From contig JAJNNY010000006.1 of assembly GCA_022453515.1 (NCBI GenBank), forward strand, positions 620,001 through 684,000: a stretch of DNA of 64,000 nt. Reading direction: 5' to 3'. The notes beneath the pieces are model-generated. The model worked only from the letters and a program-made list of their open reading frames with translations, was not told where the DNA came from and did no database searches. Position numbers and translations under genes: made by a program. This stretch comes from Astrocystis sublimbata (taxonomy: Eukaryota > Ascomycota > Sordariomycetes > Xylariales > Xylariaceae). Of this stretch, positions 46,561 through 58,299 are shown one piece after another (position 1 is the stretch's first letter; each line of letters starts with the position of its first letter).

Positions 46561-48147
46561 CTTGGGGCGTCTCTGGTTGCCGCCGACGGCCTTCGCGGTC
46601 CTGCTGTATTGATATTGAAGCTGCAGTAGATGTTGTACGCGCAGGATTGCTGGTGGACGAGCTGCCGGTTCAAGGTTGTATCGAGATCAAAGACAAAGGG
46701 GGTTCGTGTGTTTCTCCTGTGCAATGGTATGAATGAATGAATGAGCATAGAATGAGCATTGATTGATGGCTCAACTGGGCAGCTTGCTTACATGGTCCTA
46801 GGGGCCTAGGTCCTACGTAACTGCCTCGACTGCTGCCCGGTGCCAGGCGCAAGTGCCCCCTGCCGATCCTGCCCGTAGCGTAGCGGCACCGGTGGATCAG
46901 AGATGCTCCCAGAGGTAGGTAGGTAGGTGTTTACCTCCATTAGCCCCCTCCTTAGGTACTTGGCCCGCTTGGATGTGCTATGGTCCCAGTCGGTGATACG
47001 AATGCCTCACATGCACATGCTCGAAGCTGATCATTGAACTTGCTGGCTATCATACTAATAGTAGTAATACTCAGTGACTGGGTAGCTTGCTTAATTGTGA
47101 GGTGAGATGCTTACTTGGTACATAGAGACCAAAATATTGGGACGAATCTAAATTCCAGTCGGCCCATGGGTCCGTCATAGCAAAAGCGTGAACCAAACCT
47201 AGAGCATCCGATGGCAAGCTCCTGGGCCAGCGAGTACCCTTTTCACCTTCTCTACCAACGATGGCATCGAAAGAGGCTAGGAAATGTTCACATTGAAGCC
47301 TTGAACCTTTGCCCATCCTGCCTCAATCTGAGAATGATATCTGATCCTTCGAACATTGAGCATTGGGCAATGAGCAATGAGCAATGAGCAATGAGCAAGC
47401 AGGCAAGCATTGGTCAACAAGGTGTCAATATTTGGTAGACTGTAGGCTTAAAATCCTGATAACATCCTTCAAACCCTCAAATTTTCTACTAGATGCCGTT
47501 CTGTTTATGTCAATTGCTTGATTTACTACTTCAAGTCAAGATGGCAGTCCGCCTCAACAAGCATGCTGTTGCTCTGCAATGGAAAGTCCTGTAAACTTTC
47601 CTACTCTGGACCTTAGATTGCACAGGAATTTTTGCGGACTTAATATTCAATGATTCATGCCATCTAACCGGCATAATTGCCTGATTAAACAATGAGATAC
47701 CCTCATGCCACAGTCCAGCTGGCGTTGTAGCCCGCCAGAAATGTGTTGCAGTCAGCTAATGGTACTCGGGTTTTCCAATACTGCCTGTCCTGTCACTGAA
47801 GGATCAGTTGGATAGTAGAGGGCAAATTGGTTGGATTAAACTCAGAAAGGTCCCTACTCACTCTTCTGTGCAGCGTGGGTCCTGGTAACAAACAACAACA
47901 AAGCTCAAGAGAGCGCCGGGGTGGTTCTCGATACCCGCAATAACACTCCTGTGCTTCTTGCAGGAGCCGAGAACTTCCCTCGCTAGGTTTGCAGCTGCTT
48001 TAATTAAACCTAAGCCCTTCGTTCTGTAGAAGCACTGATGCAGTTGTGGGCACTGCTACTGTAAGCAGACCACTTACCTACAACCACCTTCCTCCTCTCG
48101 CAGTCCAAACCATCGGCATCGTCAACAGGCTTCAACCACCTTCCAGG
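46561..48147. other. Intergenic between divergent genes, with short tandem repeat
   Basis: About 1.6 kb. It contains (AGGT)n-like runs at 46914-46928, a GGGCCTAGG word near 46798, and a short tandem repeat of GCAATGA units at about 47369-47398. A small minus-strand frame at 47071-47316 has no domain. No gene is supported. Confidence 0.45.
47365..47400. repeat. Short tandem repeat, 7-bp unit GCAATGA
   Basis: Four to five consecutive copies of a GCAATGA unit, preceded by the related GCATTGG. It is seen directly in the sequence and has no evident function. Confidence 0.8.
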
Positions 48148-50452
48148 ATGGCTTCCCCAAATGAAAGGGCGCTCACCTGTAAGCTCCCTTCCCGGAATGG
48201 TGCAACCTTCTTGAGATTCAACTCTCCAGACTGGTCTAAAATCGACATCATTGGCCAGACCATCATTTTGTCGGTACTCACTCCTTGCTTTGGCTCATTC
48301 CAACGCGCATGCGAAGCTTTGAAGCTACAATCCAATGAGATCCACAGCTTTGTTGCCACACACCTCGAATATCAGAAAGCTTCTAAGCGAGGCAAGTTGA
48401 TAGCCGAGCAGTGGGGTCGGGATCGAGCAGTGCCGGCAGACGACGATGCAGACATTCCCCAACAACGACCCGTGCTTGTCCATCTCTCGTCGATTGCCCC
48501 GGCTTGCGCCTTCCTCGAAGCACTGGGACACGTCGATATGATTCCGGCGGTGCAAGCTTCCGGTCGACAACATATCATATGGCCCCCATATATCGATATC
48601 GACGTGACAGGCCTCGATACCTCGCGACTTGATCAATCCGACGTCACCTTTCCCGCACCACTAAAGGAACGTGCATTGGCAGTCTGCGGCAGCAGATTAA
48701 ACGACGACAGCAGGATAGTGGCTGAAGTCATAGCTGCCTTGGAGCCGAAAGAAGACGGGAGCCCTGATGCCCAGATATCTTTCTTCCGGGTACGAACTAG
48801 AAGTGTTGCCTTTGGGCCTGGTGGTTCACGCAAGCTTGTCGAGCCAGGTAACTACTACCTTTTCTGGGAGGTTGGAAGCGTTCCGAAGAAGGGACACCAT
48901 AAAGACTTCGTTCTTGCAAATACTGCTCTTGACCAACCTCAAGGCATCAGCAGCCAGCTTACTCTGTCTAGTCGGCCTCTTGGCAGTCCTGCGCAAGATG
49001 CCGACGTACCTCCTGAACGTTGGGCTCTGAAGGCAAACAGGGTGCAAGGTCAAGAACCAGTGGTCAACCCCAAGGCTATCTTTGGACGTGACGTTAAGGC
49101 ACATGGTTTGGACCATGCGGGCACGGGTTTGTTGCTCCCTGAAGTTGGGCCATTAAACCCCGGCAACAATGGAAGATTGATAAACGACCTTCAGGCAGGG
49201 AGCGGCTGCCCCGATCAATTCTTCCAGTTTCGACTGCCCCGAGGCTACACTATGTTGGGACCGCGTGGACACAGGATTACATTTGACCGGCCCGATTTCG
49301 TAAGATACGACGTCTTGGGCACTCCTCGAGGACTCGGAGGCACATATCTCATCACTTCATCTCCGAGATTTGAGACGCGATCTCAGATAGAAGAATTGCC
49401 CCCTCATATTCCTTTCCGCTTAGGAGCCACGCAGCAGATGGTCCTCATCTGCAATGGGTATGTGTTGCCTGGTTTGGTGGATTCGGGTGTCCACGAATGG
49501 AGCACGCGGGATGGCAAGCTCGATTTATGGTACCAAAATAGACGTGGACGCTTCGAGATTGAACAATTGTTGCCGGCATCAGAGAGAACCCAGTCAGTTC
49601 AAAATGACCGTAGCAGGCTTGTCGCGAAGACTCCATCGGCAATTAGAGAAGCAGTCGAGGTAAGCTTCACCATCTCATGCCTCCCTGGTCAGATAAAAAA
49701 AGACTGCGCCTGCAGGGAATTATCTAAAATCTTAGCAAAGTGCACTTGCTAACTTCCGCTATGAAAAGGTTCTCAAGCCTTACAGGGAATGGCTTGATCG
49801 ACAGGAGGCCAAGACGCAGCGTCTCGAGGAGGAGATGGCAGAACGTAAGTGGGCTGAAGAACTAGAAGCGATGGACAATGATACGCCAAGACGTAAGCGC
49901 GGTGCCGATGAAGATGATGACGACTATTTGCCCACGACATCACGCCCAGCTCGAGGACGAAAGCCCGGATCTGCACAGAAGGCACGCACATCCAGAAAGT
50001 TACAGAAGCAACCTGCCGACAATGTTAGTAATCTCGGAGAACTTAAACTCACTTCCACCCCAAAGCAGCGCCAAACCCAAGCCAGGATATCGGAAGTACG
50101 ATCGGGCAACAGTGGGCCTGGTAGTGGCGGCATGGATCAGCCATCTGGCGAGTCTGGGGCGCTTAAAGCAAATGACCCGCGTCAGTCTGCGTCTGAGTCA
50201 ATGCCAATTGGTCCTCTCTTGGAAGTAGTTCGAGCTAATCCCGCAGTCGGAGGAGACCCTCGGAGCGCGCTTCACCTCTCTCCATTCTCTACTGCAAGTG
50301 AAAGAGAGACGGGACTTAGCGCTGCTCAAGGCAATGGTGCAATTGGGGGAAATGAGATGGATCCTCGCATAGGCGCGGAGCCCACTATCTCACGAGAATT
50401 TCCGTCCAGTGGTCAGGATGAGGATGAGGATGAGGATGAGATGAATCAGTAG
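48148..50452 (+). CDS. Hypothetical protein with charged C-terminus, 2 exons
   Basis: Exons 48148-49659 and 49769-50452 give 731 residues; the start is the ATG before ASPNERAL, since the upstream open frame lies in a typical leader. I do not recognise a family. The first 500 residues look globular: DWSKIDIIGQTIILSVLTPCFGSF near the start, a WPPYIDIDVTGLDTS segment, FRVRTRSVAFGPGG, NYYLFWEVG, and near the end QMVLICNGYVLPGLVDSG. The second exon begins with a probable coiled coil (VLKPYREWLDRQEAKTQRL, then EEEMAERKWAEELEA), then a PRRKRG basic cluster next to DEDDDDY, and ends in an Asp/Glu repeat (DEDEDEDE). A nuclear location is plausible. The long open frame and clean phase-0 intron make it a likely real gene. 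Confidence 0.78.
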
Positions 50453-51242
50453 ATCAATACACTGGAGGCTGTTACTGATTCCAATCAGTGAACGGTGGAA
50501 TTCCACGGTCGCCTCGCTGAGCTTGAGGCTTGTATCAGAGCGCCGTCGGCGTGGGGGTCAATTTGCAGAGACCAGATACAAGGAAGGAAACCGCTTCATT
50601 GTAAAGAAAGCTCGCACAATACTTTGTACGTCCAAGGCCCTGGATCAAGCTAAATAAAGAGTTGCGATGGTTTTTTAGACTACTACTTCAATTGTGGAAT
50701 CGGTTGCTCCATATTCTATAGCTGAATATAGTACCCGCCTCACCCGCGCCTTCAAAATGCCTTTTAGTTTTGTGGAGGGCACAGCGAACACTCTGGATCC
50801 TTGTCACAGGGCGCAATGGCGCATGAAGCCTTACCGACAGCATCCTTCTGCATAAGTTTTCGGGGATTTCGAGCAGCATTGATGTAACCACTTTCGGAAT
50901 CCCAATGTCTCTTATAGGTCGCTGTCTGTGATTGCCGCCCATATCGCATTGGTGGCCAATCATGTATGAAGCATATAGAGGTGTTGTGATGCTCTCCATC
51001 TCCAAGCCTAAATGTGACCCTAAATAGGCAGCTCCAATGTATAATTAGATCTCTGATAATGCAGGATTTTTGTTGTTGTTGGTCTTGTGCTGCAGTCGAG
51101 CTCGTCTCAATCAACGATTTTCACCTCACGTCTCTTTTCTATTGTGTTCGAGCCACCATGCAGAGATTTTGTTGTGAACTTTTCGCTATTCATAAGCGTG
51201 GCAATAACTACACACTTGGCTTGGGTCTCTTCATTCGGCCAG
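50453..51242. other. Intergenic, no supported gene
   Basis: The 3' region of the hypothetical gene and promoter of the HET gene. The HET frame is open upstream to 51087, but that stretch lacks similarity to the family and is treated as leader. Confidence 0.5.
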
Positions 51243-53370
51243 ATGTCAGAGTGCCAAGTTACTAATGCCCCAGTTGAGACTGTTGAGAAGACACGCACGC
51301 TATGTGACTACTGTCGAAAAATTCCCTTCAAAGAAATTCAGCAAAATCCCAAGCAAAAATTGAATACCAAAATAGGCACGTATGAGGAATTGAAGCAGAC
51401 CTTATGCTGTCCATTTTGCTACCTAATCTTCGAGTCGATATGTACTCTCGCTCGTCAATACGCCCTTTCCCGCCGAATCGAATATAAGGGTCCCGATCCA
51501 TTCATCGAGGAACATTCGTTTTCGCACAAGATCATGGTTTCTTGGCAACGTTATTATTTTGATAATTCCATTACAGCTGACGAACTGCGGTTCGTTTCGG
51601 GCGAATGTCCTCGGTTGGGATGTGTCGTCAGCCCTATACGGGATGAGGTGGATGCTATCATGTCTCTACTGCAGCACTGTGACGCTGCTCACGATTGCTC
51701 GAAACCTACGCCTTACGATAAGAGACCGAGAACGAGAGCGATTGATGTCCGTCGGATGTGCGTTACGTCAATTGCTGCCCACGACCGTTACCTCGCTCTG
51801 AGTTATGTATGGGGAGGAGTGCCGGTTGCACGACTGCTCCAAGACAACAAGGAGAAGCTGATGTTGCCATACGGTCTTGAGGAGTACGCCCAAGGACTTC
51901 CGAAGACGATTCAGGACGCTATTCGCCTAGCCCGCCAGATGAAAGTCAATTACCTGTGGGTGGATGCATTATGCCTTGTTCAAGATGACCCAGAAGACTT
52001 GAACGTGGGAATAATAGCGATGAGTGCGATATATAAGAACGCATATTTGACCATCATCGCAGCGGACGGCCATGATGCGAATGCAGGGCTGCCGGGGGTG
52101 AGCTTACGGGGGACAGAACAGCTCGTCGTAGAGGTTGTTCCTGGTGTCCAGTTGGTCAGCGTCTCCAAAGCGAACGAATTAATTGATGAAATACACTACA
52201 GCCACAGAGCATGGACGTAAGTAAGAGCCTCGGGTGTCGTAAAAGATGGTTATCTGGCGCTTGACTAAGATATCGCAAAGGTTCCAAGAGTATCACTTCT
52301 CACAAAGAAAACTCATATTCCTCAATGGCATCATGTATTATCAGTGCATGGAAAGCTTTTGGGGTGAAGATCGGAATGAGCAGCCGATTTACCCGGAGTT
52401 CCAGACCTTCGCTTCGGATTTAATCAAGCCTGACAGGAGAGTCGATCAATACACCGACATACTCAACAGATACACCACCCGTCAAGCAACTTATCAATAT
52501 GACGTGGTCAATGCGATGGTCAGTGTATACCATAAGGTACTGGAAGAGTTCGATGGCGGTCACTTGTTCTGCGTACCCATCGCCGCCTTTGATTGGTTCC
52601 TGTGCTTCTCCTGCGATGATAACATACTTCCGTACGTGGAACGAAGAGAAATGCTACCAAGCTGGGCATGGTCGGGGTGGAGAGGGAAATTCTGGTGGCG
52701 TGGATCCTGTATTGGTGACAAAGCGATTGTAGAGTGGGCTACAAAAAGCACGTGGATTATTTGGCACGCGCATGATTCTGCCGGAAACATGTCTGTGATT
52801 TGGACTGGGTCACAGAAATATAAATCCGAATCATCCAAGCGCAGAATCCTAACCGAACGTATTGCGAATTCGAGCAGATTCTCAGCCGACACACTTCCTT
52901 TTGGTCCCTCACGGCAAATACCTCATGGTCTGCAATATAACGCCAACTTGCTCCAGTTCTGGACGCTATCCGCATCTTTCGACCTCCGGTTCGACCAGAA
53001 AGGTCAGGATTATCTTGACAACCTCGGCATCTCTACCTGGAAAGCTCGTACTGAAGTGTATGATGAAGCTAATCGATACTGTGGTATGATCCTTGTGGAC
53101 GAGAAGTCCTTGGCATGCGATCATGATGCCGCTGAACTTATCGTCATCTCTGAAGGCTGCTGGACGATGTATTGCGACTATGGGGGATTTTATAGCCCAA
53201 AAGAAATAGATTTTAGCGAACGCGGGGAGAACGCTCAGTGGTATAATGTTTTGTATATCGTTGAGAAATCAGGGATCGCCGAGAGAAGAGGGTTTGGACA
53301 GATTTATATGGAAGCGATTACGATATCGCCAGACTGTCCATGGACATGGAAAGAGATCATTCTTGGCTGA
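51243..53370 (+). CDS. HET-domain (heterokaryon incompatibility-type) protein, 2 exons
   Basis: Exons 51243-52216 and 52281-53370 give 687 residues. An N-terminal Cys-rich region has CDYC (about 20-25) and CCPFC (about 54-58), which may bind metal. The HET domain follows with its three blocks: YLALSYVWGG (about 190-200); LPKTIQDAIRLARQ followed by YLWVDALCLVQDD; and MSAIYKNAYLTIIAADG. The segment RAWTFQEYHFSQR is restored by the 64-bp intron. The C-terminal half (PSWAWSGWRGKFWW and following) is typical of HET family proteins. HET proteins act in self/non-self recognition and cell death or in regulated immunity-like responses; most copies in a genome have no known partner. It lies at the edge of the rearranged right region. 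Confidence 0.93.
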
Positions 53371-53813
53371 AGCATATAGCTACGTCCAGTTGCGGTCCAG
53401 ATGAACTTCGTGCTTTATGTTTTTCAGAATATTTGAACATATCGGGTTAAGCGCAGAAGGACTATATAGGAATGTCCTGCCGAAGCCGACGCCCCAACAC
53501 TGTACACTAATTGGACTTATAGGAGGCCTGCGGAAAGTAACAGGTCAATTTTCGGCAAACAATCCCTGATGCTATCGCTAGCGAAGCATAATAATCATTA
53601 TATTACGCGCTAGGTGAGTCCAGTATAGAATGGAAGAGATCGAAGCAAAGAAAACAACCCATATTGTGAATAAAAATTCGAACAAGACTCCAAAAGACGT
53701 GTGATAATTTCTGCTCCTTAAGACATGTCAAGCAAAAATTCTGCACTGCCTTGTTCACGCTATCTATCATCATTCTATGTAATATGTCTGTGATGAATTC
53801 CCCCATCATTAAA
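53371..53813. other. Intergenic between convergent genes
   Basis: The 3' regions of the HET gene and the minus-strand MFS gene. AT-rich; nothing coding recognised. Confidence 0.5.
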
Positions 53814-55957
53814 TCAATAAGCTGCTAATTGATACTTTGATTTGCTCCTGATAAACTTCCCGAACTTGAAGAGTAGCCATGGAAGTGGGAGAAGGGCAAC
53901 GGAAACGAAACCAAGCAGGCTAGAAGCCCAGGCCACTCCAAGATTTTGGTAAACTAGTAAAGTTGTATTAGCTTCTTAGCCTGCAGGTGTTGGCAATAGG
54001 GACTCGTCACTTACATGGGAGGGAAAACAAAGGGAATGCGGCGGCCAGCCCGTACCGAGCAAGACTGTTGGCGCTCGTGGCGCTAGCAACATTTGTTCGA
54101 TGGTACGTGTCGCCAGTGTATTGAAGCGTGCTGACGAAGATGTTGATGTTTCCCACTCCAAATATCACGATTGCCAGGATGGGCACGGCAGGAGAGATAC
54201 TGGGCCGAGTTGTCCAGGCAAAGAGGAACAGGCTGATGGGAAGCGCAAAGCTCCCGATCATGGCTGGGAACAACCGATATTCAGGAGGCACTTGGTGGGG
54301 CGGGTGCCGACGGACTTGTGGTTGATAGAAGACTTTATTGCAGAATTCGATGATGAGTGCCCCGATCACACACCCAACTGAAATGGCCAGGAACACGAGC
54401 CCGGACTGCTCCAGCGTGAAGTGATAGACGGTTTGGAAGATATAGGACAAGCCGCTGATGAAGCTGAAGAGCACGCCGAAATTGAATGCTACATAGAAGC
54501 AGAGACAGCCAACGATAGGCTCTGTGAATATCATGTTAATAGGTCGAACAAGGCCAGTGGCCAAAAAGCTCTGTAGTGTAACCAGGACGGATGTCCTCTC
54601 TGATAGCTCCACGCCTAATTTCTTGTGCTGGCGTCGCTGAACGATGGCATGATACGATTCACTACCGGCTATGGCCCATATCAAGCTGAAAGCAGAGAAG
54701 AGCGCGAGGGTCCATTGAGTCCACCTCCAGCCCATACGATCAACAAGAAAGACGCCGAGGACGGGACTGTCAGTGGCTCGTATTAGCTCTGTCGTTGGCA
54801 GAGAAAGGTTAAGGTAGTCCTTGACTTACCCGAAGCCAGGTCCTAGAAATGGACTCAAGATGTATGTAAGGGAGGGCAAACCCCTTTCTGCCGGTGTGCT
54901 ACGAAGACTTTTGTCAGAGGTTGCTGTACATAGTTCACTGATCTCGGTGTATACGACGACGCATGTGGATTCTAGTAGCGCAGGAAGATGGCCAAGGGGA
55001 GAAGGGAATATCAGGGACGCGTACTATGTCTCGGCAAGAAAGCCGCTACCGATTGCCAGGGTTGGCCCATAAGCAAACCCAGCAAAGAATCGCAAGACGC
55101 AAAGACCGGCAAAGGACTTGGTCAGCGCGGCCCCTATTGTGAACAGCCCACCAGCTGTTGCGGCACCGATGTAGACGGCTTTTCTGCCCACAGTCTCCGA
55201 TAGAGGCCCCCCAAGAACAGGTCCTAGGCCGAGAGCCAGAACGCTATTGGCTTGGCGTCAGTTATTGACATTGAGAGTGGTATGAGTCGTCTTCTAGGTC
55301 ACCAAACAAGACCCAAGGTTCCGAGTAGTGTGGGCAATGGGAGAATAGTTACTGACTATGTAGTCAGAGGCAAGAACGCTACTGTGCTCGAGACTCCGAA
55401 TTCGTCAATGAGTTGTTGATGTGCTGGGCTGATGATGGATGTCCCAAGAGAGCTGCTTGGCGAATCTTGTCAGCTCTGCTGAGGGCATCTATGCAGCGGA
55501 ACGGGAATGACTTGCCCTGTAAAGGCAATGATGGCAACGGCAGCCAGCTGGACGTTCTTCTTCCATTTCGGCCAATTGTACGGGTTATGGCGGTCGGTCT
55601 TCCAGCTCGCGTCGGTTGGAAGTGAGTCGTTTGCAACCGCCTTCTCGATGGACGTGTCGGCAGCCTGTGCCACAGCGTCTGAATCCGATTCCTCTTGCTT
55701 CATACCGCGTCTGGTGGGATTCGTAGGACCCGTGACGGAGTCCACTTCGAAGGCTAAAGATGAAGGGCCAAGGAAAGAATGTTTTGATGATGAGGTATCT
55801 TACCAGATGGGCGGCGACGGAACACGGCGAGCACGGCAGCCGTCTCGGCCGTAGACACGGGGGGGGACCCTTGGCCCCTAGCTATATAACCATGCGCCTT
55901 ACTATTACTATACCTGTCGAGCCTGTCGATGGATGATGCATGGTTTGAGGTAATCAT
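53814..55957 (-). CDS. MFS drug/polyamine-type transporter (DHA1), 7 exons, one GC-AG intron
   Basis: Minus-strand exons: 55957-55804, 55753-55516, 55452-55357, 55243-55025, 54898-54830, 54766-54015 and 53953-53814. All phases join, giving 555 residues. The second intron (55515-55453) starts with GC (GCAAGT) rather than GT; splicing there restores AFTGSLGTSIISPA, as in relatives. Features: the cytosolic NPYNWPKWKK before helix 1; LPLTTYVLALGLGPVLGGPLSE; VGRKAVY loop; RFFAGFAYGPTLA; the AETYTPAERGLP loop; SPFLGPGFGPVLG; and a final YQNLGVAWASSLLG helix. This is the fungal DHA1 group including polyamine and azole exporters (TPO/FLU1-like). The first exon is the least certain part; an alternative start is the internal MKQEESD. 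Confidence 0.9.
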
Positions 55958-57003
55958 GCCTCCCTCGCCTCCGTTACTCCTTAGTGCGCAGCCAACCCAC
56001 CTTTTCTTGCAATAGATTGCTTGCTTTTCAGCTTGCTTCCACTGCTATCTTTTTTGAGTTAATGCTAATGGAGGTCAATGAAAGAAAATCACCGCCTCTG
56101 TGACTTGCCATTGGCCAACCGGCCTGTGGTTTCGTGGGTAAGGGTAGCATTCAGAGGTTTAGCAGTTCCCACTCAGCCTCGGCTGGTGAGATGGTGTGCC
56201 CTGTGAATCATTCCCGCCGGAAACAACGGAGATTACGTACCTGGACAAGGGATGCTGTGAGCCTGTGTGCACCCCCCTTTGATGATCTCGGATGACCTAC
56301 CAGCATTGCAATACTGTAGTTCTCGTGTGGATGGATCAGCTTAGTACCCATACTCGCCCATGCTTGGAAAGAAGGGTAATACTAATGTAATATGCATTTT
56401 GTATTGTAGGTATTCGGGTATCTGCTGGAGCAGGAATGGAGGAGACCACGATGACCTCACAAAACTAATACGCACATGCAGCTTTTGCCACGGCGGCTCG
56501 GGCCGCCCAACTGTACTCGTATTAGGCGAGTTAGGTACTGTACTTAAGGTACGGGAACCGGAGAAGGCCCCGCCAGAGTCATGGATGTCATAGTGCCCCT
56601 CGAGCCCGTCAACGAACACCTTGCTCCCTGGCTCGCCTGGGGCATGCAGTCATTAAAGCGGAGGTGGAGGCCTACTAGGCACGCTAGCCCGCTAGGTGCA
56701 TACCCTACCTAAGGTCCCTGTATGTACCTGCTGTCTGGTACTCCGAGACTCCAGGGCTCGGTTCCCTACACCTTGGACTTGGCATCTAGTGTCGTGCAAC
56801 CGAGCCCTAACGTTATCCGACCAGCAAAGATACTTCATCATTCAAAAAGAACACTACGTATTAATGCCAGCTACGGCGGAGCTGCGGGGTTGATAGGAAA
56901 GATGCAAAGAAACTTCTCGTTACTGGCTACCTATTCCAAGCTTCCCGTTTCTTGCGTCAGTTACCCTGATCCCTGGTCCCTGACGCCTCGATTTGAAACT
57001 GCC
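55958..57003. other. Intergenic, no supported gene
   Basis: Promoter of the MFS gene on the left. To the right the sequence becomes rich in CCTAGG/AGGTAC-type words and grades into the decayed SDR region. Nothing coding is recognised. Confidence 0.45.
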
Positions 57004-57203
57004 ATGCGCGACGGCGTCGCGATCGTGACTGGTGGCGCTAGCGGTATTGGTCGAGATTGTGTATTTGCATATGCCATCGAGGGTGTTAGAGCGCTGAAGT
57101 CGAGGAGGTGACCGACGTCGTAATGTTCCTAAGCAGCCACAGAGCGAGTTATATCGCTGGGTGGATTGTGGATGGTGGCACGACATCCTCTCTCCTGATT
57201 TGA
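57004..57203 (+). pseudogene. Short-chain dehydrogenase pseudogene with internal deletion
   Basis: The first 35 codons encode the start of a classical SDR: DGVAIVTGGASGIGRD, the TGxxxGIG cofactor motif. The frame then ends at a TGA, and in the next frame the sequence continues directly with the C-terminal end of an SDR: EEVTDVVMFLSS, ASYIAGWIVDGG, then a stop. About 170 internal residues, including the catalytic Ser-Tyr-Lys region, are missing. The simplest explanation is an internal deletion that also shifted the frame. It sits about 160 bases before a long-inverted-repeat element. Confidence 0.75.
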
Positions 57204-57363
57204 CAGACCTGAGGTGGGTTCAGTGGTGAGGATGATTACTTGCTGACCTGCATCTAACCGCAGGTAGCTTATACGGCGTATGCACGAGACTATATCTTAT
57301 CGTGTGGCTGAGGTAACTTGCAACGTGCGTCGGCATCTTGGCCTACCCAAGGTACCAGGTAGG

Positions 57364-58055
57364 TACCCGTCGGGACTACTTTCATCCGTCACCAACTTAA
57401 ACAGGAGCCGAGCTGACCCTCTAGTCGGGGTCAGTAAAAGCTACCTAACCTACCTTACGGCGCGGGGGGGGGTGTTTGAAAGACCTTTCGCCAAGGGATT
57501 TAGGTGTAGAAATAGCGACGGGAGCATGTTCACGTACCAAATCACAAACGGCAGGTACTTCATAGGCCATAATAGTCACTGTACCCTAATCTAAGGTAAT
57601 TCTCTTAAAAATTCAGCTAGCAGTTACGTTTGAAAAGCATTTTTGAGGCCAGAATGCCTTGCTGAATGCGATTTCCTAATAATTATGGCTGAAGTGGGTA
57701 TGTTCAGACGACTCCATTTAGGAGGCATACACCCTTGGGGCAAGGTATTTCAAACACCCACCCCGCGCCGTAAGGTAGCAACTGCTACCCAGACGGGGGT
57801 ACCTCTGCTAGCTAGTATACTATGCTAAAAGTAAGGTAGGTAGCTTGGCATAACCAAATCCGTCCAAGCGTAAGTATTTCGTAAGTACTTTTAGCTTCCT
57901 TGTAGATACTAGTAATTTTAGGTACCCCAGTTCGGTTTCTAGGTACCCCAATCAAGTAGCTTTTGCTAGGTTAGGTAGCTTTTACTAACCCCGACTAGAG
58001 GGTCAGCTCGGCTCCTGCTTAAGTTAGTGACGGATGAAAGTAGTCCCGACGGGTA
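57364..58055. mobile_element. Long-terminal-inverted-repeat element (MITE-like), about 0.7 kb
   Basis: The left arm, 57364 to about 57482, is repeated in inverted orientation on the right. The outer 88 bases (57364-57451) match 57968-58055 with only a few mismatches, from TACCCGTCGGGAC at the left end to its complement at the right. The inner part of the left arm (about 57452-57482, ending in the GC-rich CGCGGGG run and TGTTTGAAA) matches 57748-57778. The right arm is therefore split by about 190 bases (57779-57967) that have no left-arm counterpart. No transposase frame is present. This resembles a non-autonomous DNA transposon or MITE. Target-site duplications were not clear by eye. Confidence 0.7.
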
Positions 58056-58299
58056 GGTAGTACAATGATTATCAAGGCTCTAGACCAGAGTCCTGCATGA
58101 ATATATGCTTGTTACATGTGTTCAACAACAGCTCAGGTTCCATATTCAACAAGTGAATTGTCTTTACACAGTGGGTGTTACCTCGTTCATCCTATAGACG
58201 CCCATAGATGGGTTGAACCGATTCGGCAAGTAAGTTGTGCGTAAGTTGGGTTTGACGACCGTTCCCATTGATCCGGCAACTCTAGGTTTGGTGCTGATC

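Noticed and set aside
47071..47316. Small minus-strand frame containing an MTDPWADWNL stretch
   Set aside because: No family match, no upstream or downstream exon that extends it, and it sits in a repeat-bearing intergenic region.
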